Part shown: positions 8,196-17,305 of the stretch, piece after piece
Position numbering within the stretch: the stretch's first letter is position 1
Layout: every line of letters begins with the position of its first letter
Source: CTSOIL-112 sp049291875
Lineage (GTDB): Bacteria; Pseudomonadota; Gammaproteobacteria; Burkholderiales; Burkholderiaceae
Direction of reading: 5' to 3'
Assembly (NCBI GenBank): GCA_049291875.1
Contig: JBATQE010000003.1
Coordinates: 1 to 64,000 of the forward strand
DNA length: 64,000 bases
Notes under the pieces: model-generated
Seen by the model: the letters and a program-made list of their open reading frames with translations, nothing else
What the model was told of the DNA's origin: nothing
Databases searched by the model: none
Program-made: the position numbers and the translations under genes

Positions 8196-9002
8196 TTATA
8201 CGGATTTTTTCTCAAAAAGTACATCCCAAACCCCATGCCCCAAACGATTTCCGCGATTTTCATACTTGGTCAACGGACGGCCTTCTGGGCGAGGTATAAA
8301 ACTTTGGGCTGAATGGGTATTTATGAGTAGCTCTTCTCCGCTCAGAACCGCCAGCATTTGCTCTGCATAGTTTTCCCAATCCGTAGCGCAATGTATATAG
8401 CCACCACTTCTTAAACGCAATGCCAATTCATGCACAAAAGGCGTTTGAATCAAGCGGCGTTTGTGGTGCCGCGCCTTGTGCCACGGGTCTGGGAAGAAAA
8501 TATGCACTCCGGCCAACATACCCTGCGGAATCATATCGCGCACGATTTCAACCGCATCATGCTGAATAATGCGCAGATTACTCAAGCCGTATTCTTGCAC
8601 CCGTTTGAGCAAGGCGCCCACGCCTGTAGTAAACACTTCAACCCCAATGTAGTTGACATTGGGGTTCTGCGCAGCAATTTTCGCCGTTGTCTCACCCATA
8701 CCACAGCCGATCTCCAAAACGATGGGGTGATCGTTGCCAAAAATCTGCGCCCACTCTTGCGCGCTTTTCAATTGTTTGTCGTAGGGAATGCCAAACACGG
8801 GCATGAGGCTTTCATAAGCGCGGCGTTGTGCTTCTGAAAAATGACCTTTGCGGTACACAAAACTTTTGATGTGACCATAATCGTGGGCGTTGCTCTGCTC
8901 ATTCGCCGCTACCGTTTCTGCTTTTTCTACTGTCTGCGCAGCTTCCGCGCTTTCGGAATGAGGGGTTGGTTCAATATGGGAACTTTGCTTGGGTGTACTC
9001 AT
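8196..9002 (-). CDS. trmB: tRNA (guanine-N7-)-methyltransferase
   Basis: TrmB makes m7G46 in the tRNA variable loop using SAM. The 268 aa protein has the SAM site VLEIGCGMGETTAKIA, the acidic NYIGVEV strand, IQHDAVEIV, and the family signature IFFPDPWHKARHHKRRL. C-terminal FIPRPEGRPLTKYENRGNRLGH binds substrate. The first ~65 residues are a Ser/Glu/Ala-rich extension not seen in short TrmB proteins. I place the start at ATG 9002 (MSTPKQSS); the longer frame to 9074 would run through the adk terminator. Confidence 0.93.
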   Translation of the reverse strand: MSTPKQSSHIEPTPHSESAEAAQTVEKAETVAANEQSNAHDYGHIKSFVYRKGHFSEAQRRAYESLMPVFGIPYDKQLKSAQEWAQIFGNDHPIVLEIGCGMGETTAKIAAQNPNVNYIGVEVFTTGVGALLKRVQEYGLSNLRIIQHDAVEIVRDMIPQGMLAGVHIFFPDPWHKARHHKRRLIQTPFVHELALRLRSGGYIHCATDWENYAEQMLAVLSGEELLINTHSAQSFIPRPEGRPLTKYENRGNRLGHGVWDVLFEKKSV

Positions 9003-9044
9003 GATGTGTGAATCTGTGATTGTGATGGATTTTCGTTTGCCCAC

Positions 9045-9074
9045 AAAAAACGCCCCGCGTATCGCTCGGGGCAT
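9045..9074 (-). terminator. Rho-independent terminator of adk
   Basis: On the minus strand, GCCCCGAGC and GCGGGGC pair around a short loop and are followed by TTTTTT. It separates adk from trmB. Confidence 0.85.
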
Positions 9075-9106
9075 TTTTTAATTTGAGGCCATGGGTTTGT
9101 CGGTAT

Positions 9107-9760
9107 TTATTTCAATGCGTCCAAAATACGGCCACGGATTTCATCGACCGAACCAACACCGGAAATCTTGCGGTATTTCGGTGCTGTCGCGTCACCGGTT
9201 TTAGCCCAGTTGCCATAGTAGTCTACCAACGGACGGGTTTGTGCTTGATAAACGTCCAGACGTTTGCGCACGGTGTCTTCTTTATCATCGTCGCGCTGAA
9301 CCAAATCTTCGCCCGTGACATCGTCTTTACCGGCGACTTTCGGTGGATTGTATTCAATGTGATACACGCGTCCGGATGCTTCGTGTACACGGCGACCACT
9401 GATGCGTTTAATGATTTCTTCGGCAGGCACGTCAATTTCCAAAACGAAATCCACCGGCACTTGCGCGTCTTTGAGCGCATCCGCCTGCGGAATGGTGCGC
9501 GGAAAGCCGTCAAATAGATAACCGTTGGCGCAGTCGTTTTCGGTCAAGCGTTCTTTGACCAGATTGATGATCAAACCGTCGGAAACCAATTGCCCCGCAT
9601 CCATGACTTTTTTCGCTTCAATGCCCAAAGGCGTACCGGCTTTCACCGCCGCACGCAACATATCGCCGGTAGAAATCTGTGGAATGCTGTAATGCTCTTT
9701 GATGAAGTTGGCTTGAGTCCCTTTACCTGCGCCCGGTGGGCCTAATAAAATGATACGCAT
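9107..9760 (-). CDS. adk: Adenylate kinase
   Basis: Adk interconverts ATP + AMP and 2 ADP in the cytosol. The 217 aa long-form enzyme has the P-loop GPPGAGKGT (7-15), ISTGDMLRAAVKAG, GYLFDGFPRT, and a LID domain starting RRVHEASGRVYHIEYNPPK. The LID lacks the four Zn-binding Cys residues, as in Gram-negative enzymes. GGAAAG lies 8 bp before the ATG. kdsB is upstream in the same direction; the adk-kdsB-Trm112-lpxK neighbourhood is characteristic of Burkholderiales. Confidence 0.98.
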   Translation of the reverse strand: MRIILLGPPGAGKGTQANFIKEHYSIPQISTGDMLRAAVKAGTPLGIEAKKVMDAGQLVSDGLIINLVKERLTENDCANGYLFDGFPRTIPQADALKDAQVPVDFVLEIDVPAEEIIKRISGRRVHEASGRVYHIEYNPPKVAGKDDVTGEDLVQRDDDKEDTVRKRLDVYQAQTRPLVDYYGNWAKTGDATAPKYRKISGVGSVDEIRGRILDALK

Positions 9761-9863
9761 GTGTGTCTTTCCAAAAGAGTAAAAAATTCAATCCATAACC
9801 TTACCTCAGGCAATGGACTTCGGTCAAGTTTAAATCAAATGCACCAGAACCATCAGAGCGAAC

Positions 9864-10658
9864 TCAAACGTTCCAATCATCCAACTCACGCAAATACTGC
9901 TCCACCACAGCCACATCTTCAGGCGTATCCACGCCCGGCGCGGCAGCGACATCACTGATGAACACAGAAATATGCTCGCCATTGGCCAAAACGCGCAGTT
10001 GCTCCAGACTTTCGATCTGCTCCAGTCGGCTCATTGGCAATTGACCATAGCGCTTGAGAAAGCCGACGCGATAGGCATAAATGCCCATGTGGCGTAAAAC
10101 CGGTACATCGTTGGGCAAGCTCACCGTTGGATTGACTTCGCCCTGCGCCTTCATCCAATCACGCGGATACGGAATTGGCGCACGCGAGAAATACAAAGCA
10201 CGTCGCTGTTCATCCAGCACGACTTTCACCATATTCGGATTGAGAAAATCGGCCATCGCGTGCAGCGGATGTGCCGCCGTCGCCATCACGCACGAGGTAT
10301 CGTCATTCAATGCCTGCGCCACCGACTCAATCAACTGCGGCGCAATGGCCGGCTCGTCACCCTGCACATTAACCACGATGGTGTCATCCGACCAGCCGCG
10401 CTCCATCGCCACTTGTGCGATGCGATCCGTACCCGACGGATGCTCCGCCAGCGTCATGTGCGCGTGATAGCCAGCCTCAGTCACAATGGCGGCAATATCT
10501 GCATGATCGGTCGCCACGACCACTTCATGAGCAGAGGTTTGCAATGCCCGCTCGGCCACCCGCAGAATCATCGCCCGCCCCAAAATCGGCACGAGCGGTT
10601 TGCCATGAAAGCGCGAGCTGCCCATGCGTGCGGGAATCACCACTTTGAATTGGGTCAT
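9864..10658 (-). CDS. kdsB: 3-deoxy-manno-octulosonate cytidylyltransferase
   Basis: KdsB activates Kdo as CMP-Kdo for lipopolysaccharide inner-core synthesis. The 264 aa protein begins MTQFKVVIPARMGSSRFHGKPL, the nucleotide-binding signature. It continues with VVATDHADI, MTLAEHPSGTDRIAQV, VNVQGDEPAI, RALYFSRAPIPYPRD and HMGIYAYRVGFL. AAAGGGGCG precedes ATG 10658 at good distance, so the 13 residues upstream in frame are rejected. The Trm112-like gene ends 10 bp before this start. Confidence 0.97.
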   Translation of the reverse strand: MTQFKVVIPARMGSSRFHGKPLVPILGRAMILRVAERALQTSAHEVVVATDHADIAAIVTEAGYHAHMTLAEHPSGTDRIAQVAMERGWSDDTIVVNVQGDEPAIAPQLIESVAQALNDDTSCVMATAAHPLHAMADFLNPNMVKVVLDEQRRALYFSRAPIPYPRDWMKAQGEVNPTVSLPNDVPVLRHMGIYAYRVGFLKRYGQLPMSRLEQIESLEQLRVLANGEHISVFISDVAAAPGVDTPEDVAVVEQYLRELDDWNV

Positions 10659-10668
10659 TTTCGCCCCT

Positions 10669-10848
10669 TTATTCGTTGACCGCAATTGCCTGCTCAATCA
10701 ACAAAATCGGAATGCCATCGCGAATCGGGTACAGCACCTGCGCTTGCGCCGAATACAAACCCTCGGGTTGATCTGCCGTTGCGGCGCGGTGTACCAATTC
10801 GCCACCGGTTTTTGGGCAGCGCAAAGCGTGCAGTAATTTCTCGTCCAT
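10669..10848 (-). CDS. Trm112-family / YcaR-like small protein
   Basis: This 59 aa protein (MDEKLLHALRCPKTGGELVHR) belongs to the Trm112/YcaR family, small zinc-ribbon-like proteins typically encoded between lpxK and kdsB. Only one Cys of the zinc knuckle is visible (RCPKTGG); the C-terminal half YPIRDGIPILLIEQA is the conserved signature. The AAAGG motif is 6 bp from the ATG at 10848, so the ATG at 10854 that abuts it is unlikely. The biochemical role in bacteria is not settled; the neighbours suggest a link to envelope synthesis or translation. Confidence 0.85.
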   Translation of the reverse strand: MDEKLLHALRCPKTGGELVHRAATADQPEGLYSAQAQVLYPIRDGIPILLIEQAIAVNE

Positions 10849-10916
10849 AATCATCCTTTTACGATTGTTTCATGTGTTCATACCATCAGTGCTCCGTGCA
10901 GAGCGGCTGATTTTCC

Positions 10917-12137
10917 TCACAAGCCAAAATTCTGAGCCAAGCCTTTCAGTCGACTGATGATGTGTTGTGCAAACGCTTGCCAGCCCTCGTCCTGCCTCAC
11001 GCTCAGAGGCAGTACCCAGATGCTTGCAGCCAACGCCGGAAACGCCTCAATCCACGGCAAACATTTGACTGCATCTTTTTCCGTTATGAGCACGACGGCG
11101 CACGTTTTTTCATTTTGCAATTGTATCAAGCGCTCGGCCAACGCCGCATCAAATGACGCGTGATCGGGCAAAGCTAAGGTTTCACCCGCAAAGCCCAAAT
11201 CCATCAGCATATCGAAAAACACCTGAGGCTGGGCGATTCCGGCCAACATCAGTGCTTTTTTACCCGTCTGAACACCGTATTGCTGCACCAACTCGTTCAA
11301 CGCTATTGTACGCTGAACCTCGCTCAAAGCATAGGCGCGATTCAGTCCGCTGCGCACGTCAAACTGCGGCGTAGTGAGTGGCCGAGGCATCCACTGCAGA
11401 TCACTGAGCGTCTGGCGATGCGCGGCAGGCTCGTTGCCATCGTGTTCAACCTGCTCCAATGCAGAACGCCGCTGATGATAAACCAACGCCGATACCGTGT
11501 TCAAACGCGCGGGCGGTTCACGCAAAGGCCCAGCCGGTAAGCACCAGCCGTTACCCACACCTCGATCATCCACCACAACGATTTCCAAATCACGATACAA
11601 ACGATAATGTTGCAGGCCGTCATCGCAGACGATCACGTCGCATTCGGGATGCGCGGCGCACAAGGCACGCGCGGCATTGACCCGATTTGACCCGACCCAG
11701 ATCGGTACGCCGGTGGCTCGGTGCAATAATAATGGCTCGTCACCCACCTGCTCGGCGTTACTGTCCGCCGCGACTTCAAATTCACGCCGCTCCCGATCAG
11801 CCTGCGATCCGTAACCCCGCGTGATGATGCCGGGCTGAAAACCGGCTTGTTGTAATTGCATCACCAATTGCGCCACGATTGGGGTTTTGCCCACGCCGCC
11901 AATCATAATGCCGCCGACCACCACCACAGGTACAGGCATGCGGTACTGCGCGCGCCAACCGTGCGTAAACGCCCATTTGCGCACAGCAGCGATTTTTTGA
12001 AACAACCACGACGCAGGCCATAAAACGCGCGGTGCCCAGCCGCGAGTCTGCCAGCGTGCGAGCCATTTGGCTTCGCGCTGCGCCTGTCTCGTCTGTCGTT
12101 GTAGCATATGCTCCGACTGCTGTTTCAATTCGCCCAT
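10917..12137 (-). CDS. lpxK: Tetraacyldisaccharide 4'-kinase
   Basis: LpxK phosphorylates the 4' position of the lipid A disaccharide at the inner membrane. The P-loop is VVVVGGIMIGGVGKTP (about 71-86). It is followed by ITRGYGS, VGDEPLLLHRATGVPIWVGSNRVNAARAL, CDDGLQHYRL and PAGPLREP, all hallmarks of the family. At 406 aa it is longer than the ~330 aa enterobacterial enzyme: about 45 basic, Gln-rich residues are added at the N-terminus, and there is an insertion near residues 225-275. It starts the lpxK-Trm112-kdsB run. Confidence 0.95.
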   Translation of the reverse strand: MGELKQQSEHMLQRQTRQAQREAKWLARWQTRGWAPRVLWPASWLFQKIAAVRKWAFTHGWRAQYRMPVPVVVVGGIMIGGVGKTPIVAQLVMQLQQAGFQPGIITRGYGSQADRERREFEVAADSNAEQVGDEPLLLHRATGVPIWVGSNRVNAARALCAAHPECDVIVCDDGLQHYRLYRDLEIVVVDDRGVGNGWCLPAGPLREPPARLNTVSALVYHQRRSALEQVEHDGNEPAAHRQTLSDLQWMPRPLTTPQFDVRSGLNRAYALSEVQRTIALNELVQQYGVQTGKKALMLAGIAQPQVFFDMLMDLGFAGETLALPDHASFDAALAERLIQLQNEKTCAVVLITEKDAVKCLPWIEAFPALAASIWVLPLSVRQDEGWQAFAQHIISRLKGLAQNFGL

Positions 12138-12178
12138 AGCATTTTTATTCCGTTGATTTTGAAGCGATTTTACTGTGT

Positions 12179-14281
12179 TTATGGTTTTTCGATGGGCGTT
12201 TCCACGGAGATTTGAGCCGGCAATTCTGCATCAACTTCGGTAGTCATCTGATCCACCGCTTCCACACCGATTGCCTCATCTTCCGCTAAATCTTCAAACA
12301 CCTCATCGGACGCAACGTCGCCCTCAATCCGCCCCAGCACCCGCACACCGACCTCCAGTTTCACCCAGTCGATGTCTTGCAATTGCACGCGCACACGCGA
12401 CTGCAACGGCATATCCGCAGGCACCATGCTGTTCAGATACAAGGGAATATCCGCCAGACGCAACACATTTTCACGAATCACGATGGCCTGCGTGTCAAAA
12501 ATACCCTCATTCATGCGTTGCGCTACCCAGCGCAGACACCAATAGCGCTCCATCGTGTTTTGTTGTCCCGCATAGGCGCGGTATTTTTCGTCAAACTGGC
12601 TCATGCGCGAGAGCAAATCGGCTTCTTTGGGCTGAAACGGCGCTTTCATCGGCGCAGTCACGCCATAGCGTACCGCCGCGAGTAACTGCATTTGATTGAG
12701 CCAATCGGCGTAGCGGCGCAACGGCGAGGTTGCCCACATATACGCCGGTACGCCCATCGCCAAATGCGCCTGCGCATGCGTACTGGTGCGCACCCCCATA
12801 TGGCTTTGTGTGCGAAACAGCGCAGGAATACGCAGATCACGCAACCAGCACGCCCACTGCACATTGGCAAAAATCATCCATTCGGATACGATTTTGTCGA
12901 TCGGCGAGCCGCGCATGCGCTGATTAATGGTGACACGCTCCTCGCCGCTGGGCGTGCTGCCCGCCGCATTGTCCAATTCATAGGAGAAATCCGCTCGGTT
13001 GTTGTTCTCCGGCTTGCCACGCACCGCATCGCGGATCGCGCTGAGTTTTTGCACGCCCTGCCACAACACTTTCAAATGCGGTGCCTGCGGATAATCCGCG
13101 CGCGCACCTTCCAAATCAGCAGTGCTCAATTGCATTTGCGGTGTGTCATGGCGTAAATTTTCTGTGATGCGAATGCGTTCAACACGAGTTTCTACATCGG
13201 TAAAGGCCTCGTTCGGCGCGCGCTCGGTGTGAAACGTGGTGTAAATCGACACCACCGGATGAGTCATCCCTTCGTCCAAGCTGAACGCCTCAACCCAATG
13301 ATCGGGCAGCATCGTGACTTTTTCACCCGGCATATACAGCGTGGACATTCGGCTGACCGCGTGTTGATCGGCCACATCGTCGCGCGTGACCGCAAGTGCG
13401 GGCGCGGCAATGTGGATACCGATGCGGTACACATGGTTCTCAAGCTGCCGTACCGAAAACGCATCGTCAATCTCGGTCGTGGCCGAGTCGTCAATCGAGA
13501 ATACCGCCACATCGTCCACCACCGTGTCGCTCACCACTCCTTCAGCCAGCATATCCGCCCAATGATGCAGATTCGGCTCGGGCAGAGTATGCTCATCCTG
13601 CTCAATACCGCGCGGATAGTATTCGCTCAAAAACGTCATGCGGTGCAGTTCAAACGCATTGCGAAATGCACCAATGTGCAGCATCAATTCCGGCAAGGTC
13701 AGTTTCAAATCCGCCGCCGCCTGAACCGCCGCCTTATACGTCATGTCATTCGCATTTTTCTTTTGCATGATCGCGTCGCGTGCGTGCAAAACCTCGCTCG
13801 GCGCGCTGCCCGCAATCATTTGCTCAACCCAAGCGGCTTGCTGGCGCAAACGTTCTTCCTTTTTCGCCACCGCCGCCAAGGCCATCTGAATCTGCTCGTA
13901 GGGCTGGCGGGTAAATTGTCCCCTGCCCTTTTTGCCAAAATAAATCGGCGCCGATTGCAAAGCCTGCCACATCGCCGCCTGCTCGATCACGCTGGCCTGT
14001 TCGCCAAAATACTCACGCGCAAGCGGCACAAAATCAAAGGCCACCTCGGGCGCACATTCCCACAGCAAATCCAAATCCACCTGCGCCGCGATCTCACCCG
14101 CCTGCTCGCTCGCCTGCGCCGCGCTCACACCATTGAGATTCGCTTGCAGCAACACGTCCTTGGTTTTCACCTTTTGCAGGGACGAGCCTTGCGCTTTGAC
14201 CTGCATGTGACTGTCCTTTTGCTCCATCACCTGCCCGACGTTCAATTTGCCCTGCGCTTCGTAAAAAACGATGTTGCCCAT
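12179..14281 (-). CDS. RNase II-family 3'-5' exoribonuclease (RNB domain)
   Basis: This 700 aa hydrolytic ribonuclease is involved in RNA decay. The N-terminal half contains a small beta-rich domain and helices. The RNB catalytic domain starts around residue 255 with FSIDDSATTEIDDAFSV (262-277), which gives the four Mg-binding Asp residues. It continues through YMPGEKVTMLPDHW, DFSYEL, EWMIFANV and the signature YMWATSPLRRYADWLNQMQLL. The C-terminus ends in an acidic tail. It is closer to the betaproteobacterial VacB/RNB proteins than to E. coli RNase R, whose cold-shock and S1 basic tail is not seen. Confidence 0.88.
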   Translation of the reverse strand: MGNIVFYEAQGKLNVGQVMEQKDSHMQVKAQGSSLQKVKTKDVLLQANLNGVSAAQASEQAGEIAAQVDLDLLWECAPEVAFDFVPLAREYFGEQASVIEQAAMWQALQSAPIYFGKKGRGQFTRQPYEQIQMALAAVAKKEERLRQQAAWVEQMIAGSAPSEVLHARDAIMQKKNANDMTYKAAVQAAADLKLTLPELMLHIGAFRNAFELHRMTFLSEYYPRGIEQDEHTLPEPNLHHWADMLAEGVVSDTVVDDVAVFSIDDSATTEIDDAFSVRQLENHVYRIGIHIAAPALAVTRDDVADQHAVSRMSTLYMPGEKVTMLPDHWVEAFSLDEGMTHPVVSIYTTFHTERAPNEAFTDVETRVERIRITENLRHDTPQMQLSTADLEGARADYPQAPHLKVLWQGVQKLSAIRDAVRGKPENNNRADFSYELDNAAGSTPSGEERVTINQRMRGSPIDKIVSEWMIFANVQWACWLRDLRIPALFRTQSHMGVRTSTHAQAHLAMGVPAYMWATSPLRRYADWLNQMQLLAAVRYGVTAPMKAPFQPKEADLLSRMSQFDEKYRAYAGQQNTMERYWCLRWVAQRMNEGIFDTQAIVIRENVLRLADIPLYLNSMVPADMPLQSRVRVQLQDIDWVKLEVGVRVLGRIEGDVASDEVFEDLAEDEAIGVEAVDQMTTEVDAELPAQISVETPIEKP

Positions 14282-14300
14282 TCAAAATCCGTTCAACTTA

Positions 14301-14330
14301 AAAATAAAGCGGCATTTTATCATGCCGCTT
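14301..14330 (-). terminator. Rho-independent terminator after ybgC
   Basis: The inverted repeat AAGCGGCAT / ATGCCGCTT (14307-14330) is followed on the minus strand by TATTTT. It separates the YbgC-type thioesterase gene from the RNB gene. Confidence 0.75.
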
Positions 14331-14355
14331 CACTCGTTTTGACGCAATATACCGA

Positions 14356-14778
14356 TCAATTCGGCTCACTCATGGTGGATTGGAACAACGCACGCAGGCT
14401 ATCGGGAATACCCTTGGGCTTATTGGTACGGGTATCAACGCAAACGATGGTCAAAACCCCTTTGGCGGATAAATGGCCATTACTCTCGATGGTTTGCTCA
14501 AACACCGCCGACGCATTACCAATTTTGCGCACGCAAACCGTCGCCACCGCATCGTGATCCAACGTCAACGGCTTGAGCCAATCAATCTCGGCATGACGAA
14601 TCACAAAACCCGTATTCGTGTCGCGCGCCAAATCCATCGGATTGATCCCCGCTGCGCGAAACCACTCGGTGCGCACACGCTCAAAGTAATCCAGATAATT
14701 GGCGTGGTACACAATCCCCATCAAATCCGTATCGGCAAAATAAAATCGAATCGGATACTCAAACCGCTTGATACTCAT
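14356..14778 (-). CDS. ybgC: Acyl-CoA thioesterase, YbgC/4-hydroxybenzoyl-CoA type
   Basis: This 140 aa hot-dog-fold thioesterase cleaves short-chain acyl-CoA or acyl-ACP. The active-site block is FYFADTDLMGIVYHANYLDYFERVRTEWF with Asp18. The later motifs FVIRHAEIDWLKPLTLDD-like and SAKGVLTIVCVD fit YbgC. In many proteobacteria ybgC heads the tol-pal operon; here its neighbours are an alpha/beta hydrolase and an RNase, so a Tol link is not supported by context. AGGG lies upstream of the ATG. Confidence 0.88.
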   Translation of the reverse strand: MSIKRFEYPIRFYFADTDLMGIVYHANYLDYFERVRTEWFRAAGINPMDLARDTNTGFVIRHAEIDWLKPLTLDHDAVATVCVRKIGNASAVFEQTIESNGHLSAKGVLTIVCVDTRTNKPKGIPDSLRALFQSTMSEPN

Positions 14779-14801
14779 AACTCAACCCTAAAAAACGATA
14801 T

Positions 14802-15743
14802 TCACGGCGCCTCAATTTGCGCCAAAATCCATTGCGCCATCTGCTGTGGCTGCTGCAGCGGCGCCATGTGTCCTACGTCCGGCATCACCCGCACCGGCAC
14901 ATCCGGACGCATCCGCTGCCATTTATCCCACGAACGCTGCGGAATCCACTGACTGTCCGCGCCGCGTATCGCCACACACGGCACTTGCAACTGCGCCAGC
15001 GCCTGCCAGCCATTCGAAATCGTGCGGAAAATATGCGCTTCCCAAGTCTTCGGAAAGCTCAATTCTAACCCATCTTGCCGCTCACGCGTTCTCAAACCAT
15101 AATGCGCATAATCCTGCATCACCGACGGCGGAATTCCATGAAACGCCGATTTACGCGCATGATAAACTACGAATTCCTGATGCGAGTTCCACACATCACG
15201 GCGATTAAGCGTGCGTTTGGCCATTGGTAAAACCCGATAACGCAAGGCCATCGGAATCGTATTCAGCGTCCAAATCGCACGGTTGGGAAACATTACCGGC
15301 TCAATCAACACGATTTTCTCAAACAAATCTGGCCGACGATACGCCGCGATCAGCGTCATTACCCCGCCCAGCGAATGCCCTACGCCAATGAATTTTTGCG
15401 TCAAGACACCTTGCGTGGCACGCTCCCGATTCAGCGCATCCAAGCTCGCGATCAGATCATCCGCCGCGCTAGCCCAAGTGAAACGGCTCGGCGGCTGATG
15501 CGGATGCACGCTTGCCCAACTGGCGCGATGGTGCGTCGCATACACGGTATGCTGTTGCGCCAAAGGCTCGATCATCTGCCGATAAACACCCGCGACAAAG
15601 CCGTTGCCCTGCGCAAAGTGAATCGGCAAAACCGTGCTGTTCGGGTTTTCCCAAACCGCCACGGTTGCCGTGTGCTCATGCACCGCGAGTGAGCGTATGT
15701 GCATCATGCCGGAACTATTATTGGAATTATTATGAGAAATCAT
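14802..15743 (-). CDS. Alpha/beta hydrolase
   Basis: This 313 aa serine hydrolase has an alpha/beta fold. The nucleophile elbow is FIGVGHSLGGVMTLIAAY with Ser124, and the oxyanion region FAQGNGFVAGVYRQM precedes it. The catalytic His is in MPDVGHMAPLQQP near the C-terminus, and the acid probably lies in AIRGADSQWIPQ. No signal peptide is seen. The first 13 residues are an Asn/Ser-rich leader, and ATG codons at residues 13-14 are alternative starts. The upstream gene ends 6 bp away, suggesting co-transcription. The substrate is unknown; the pattern resembles esterase and haloperoxidase-like enzymes. Confidence 0.8.
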   Translation of the reverse strand: MISHNNSNNSSGMMHIRSLAVHEHTATVAVWENPNSTVLPIHFAQGNGFVAGVYRQMIEPLAQQHTVYATHHRASWASVHPHQPPSRFTWASAADDLIASLDALNRERATQGVLTQKFIGVGHSLGGVMTLIAAYRRPDLFEKIVLIEPVMFPNRAIWTLNTIPMALRYRVLPMAKRTLNRRDVWNSHQEFVVYHARKSAFHGIPPSVMQDYAHYGLRTRERQDGLELSFPKTWEAHIFRTISNGWQALAQLQVPCVAIRGADSQWIPQRSWDKWQRMRPDVPVRVMPDVGHMAPLQQPQQMAQWILAQIEAP

Positions 15744-15749
15744 GCTTTT

Positions 15750-16106
15750 TCACTCATCACGAATCGTATTATCCGACGGCGGATTCGGCTTGGCCGTAGC
15801 AAATCGATAGGCTCGCCGAAGCGACCACAGCGATGACAGCAACGAGATCACGCCAAACAGGCCAACGACGCCACGTTGCAACCAACTGAGCGCATCAACC
15901 AGACGAAAACTCTGAATCTCGCCCTGAACCGCCATTTGCAACAACACCGCAGCGGCAAAGCCCAAAGACAAACCAATCACAGCATAGCCCACCGCCAACG
16001 CCCAAAACTCAATGCGCGAATTCGGCGGCTCACGGCGTTTACCCGAGCGCTCCAATTCCGCCTGATCTTCGGCATAATCGCGCTCCTCCTGTGATAAAAA
16101 ATTCAC
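15750..16106 (-). CDS. Small two-helix membrane protein, function unknown
   Basis: I recognise no family. The product of about 118 aa starts with an acidic, charged region (SQEERDYAEDQAELERSGKRREPP). Two hydrophobic membrane helices follow (about 35-60 and 77-97), then a basic linker and a short tail. The likely start is GTG at 16106, which overlaps the dGTPase stop as GTGA and has a G-rich Shine-Dalgarno (GGGGGTGATG) in front. ATG starts further upstream would overlap dgt by about 100 bp. The coupled arrangement suggests it is always made with the dGTPase. Confidence 0.6.
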   Translation of the reverse strand: MNFLSQEERDYAEDQAELERSGKRREPPNSRIEFWALAVGYAVIGLSLGFAAAVLLQMAVQGEIQSFRLVDALSWLQRGVVGLFGVISLLSSLWSLRRAYRFATAKPNPPSDNTIRDE

Positions 16107-17263
16107 TCCATCACCCCCAATGCAAAAATCCGCCGATGCTCTTTCATCGCGTAGCGGTCGGTCATGCCCGCGATATAGTCGGCCACGCGGCGCGCTTGTA
16201 GCCATTCGGCTTGTGCATCGTCCTTATCCACCTGATAGTCCGGCGGCATGAGTCGCGGATCCTGCATGAATACCTCAAACAAATCCTGAATGATGTTCTG
16301 CGCCTTGCGCGACATACGCAGCACCTGATATTGCCGATACAGATTGGCAAACAAATAGGTTTTAAGCGCCTTCATCTGCTCCTTAATCTCATCGGAAAAT
16401 CCGGCCAACGGCGGCGCGAGGCGCACATCGGCGACGTGCTGGATACCCAGCACCTGAATCCGATGCTGCGTCATCCGGGTCAAATCCGTGATCATCACGC
16501 TGATCATGCGGCGCACGGTTTCGAGCACCTCCCGATGCCCGCTCAAATTCGGATACTGCGCGCGCACCTCATCGTGCGAACGCGCGAAAATCGGCACTTC
16601 GCGCATGCCCTCGATGGTTAGAATTTTCGAGCGCAAACCATCGTCAATATCGTGGTTGCTGTACGCAATCGCATCGGCAATATTGGTCAGTTGCGCTTCG
16701 AGTGAAGGCTGCTCGCCACGAATAAAACGCTCACCGAGTTCGCCCAACTTTTGCGCGTTGGCCGCTGAACAGTGCTTCAAAATCCCTTCGCGGGTTTCAT
16801 ACGTCAGGTTCAGACCGTTGAACGCGCCGTAGCGCTCCTCTAATTCATCGACAATGCGCAGGCTTTGCAAATTGTGCTCAAAACCGCCGAATGGGCGCAT
16901 GCATTCGTTCAGCGCATCCTGCCCCGCGTGACCGAACGGCGTGTGTCCCAAGTCGTGCGAGAGCGCGATGGCCTCGATCAAATCCTCATTCAGCCGCAAA
17001 TTGCGCGCCAGCGTGCGAGCGATTTGCGCCACCTCCATGCTGTGCGTGAGGCGTGTGCGAAATAAATCACCTTCGTGGTTCACAAACACCTGCGTTTTGT
17101 ACTCCAATCGGCGAAATGAGGTCGCGTGCACGATGCGATCACGGTCACGCGCAAACGGACTGCGGTTCGGATCCTCCGGTTCGGCATGACGCCGCCCTTT
17201 GCTGATCGAGCTTTTGACCGCAAACGGTGCCAACTGAGTTTCAAAACTTTGCCATGCTTTCAT
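16103..17263 (-). CDS. dgt: Deoxyguanosinetriphosphate triphosphohydrolase-like protein
   Basis: This HD-superfamily enzyme releases tripolyphosphate from dNTPs and so helps shape dNTP pools. The 386 aa protein has FARDRDRIVHATSFRRLEYKTQVF and the metal ligands in RLTHSMEVAQIA (His74), AIALSHDLGHTPFGHAGQDAL (His103-Asp104) and AIAYSNHDIDDGL. The length suits the short dGTPase-like subgroup rather than E. coli Dgt (~505 aa). Its stop overlaps the GTG start of the membrane protein downstream. AGGAAC precedes the ATG. Confidence 0.92.
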   Translation of the reverse strand: MKAWQSFETQLAPFAVKSSISKGRRHAEPEDPNRSPFARDRDRIVHATSFRRLEYKTQVFVNHEGDLFRTRLTHSMEVAQIARTLARNLRLNEDLIEAIALSHDLGHTPFGHAGQDALNECMRPFGGFEHNLQSLRIVDELEERYGAFNGLNLTYETREGILKHCSAANAQKLGELGERFIRGEQPSLEAQLTNIADAIAYSNHDIDDGLRSKILTIEGMREVPIFARSHDEVRAQYPNLSGHREVLETVRRMISVMITDLTRMTQHRIQVLGIQHVADVRLAPPLAGFSDEIKEQMKALKTYLFANLYRQYQVLRMSRKAQNIIQDLFEVFMQDPRLMPPDYQVDKDDAQAEWLQARRVADYIAGMTDRYAMKEHRRIFALGVME

Positions 17264-17305
17264 ACAGTTCCTTTGATCTTCAGCCCAAAATGACGCTCAT
17301 GAGCG

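Noticed and set aside
13229..14557. 442-codon frame antisense to the RNase II-type gene
   Set aside because: It is Arg/His-rich with no recognisable domain and fully overlaps a convincing gene.
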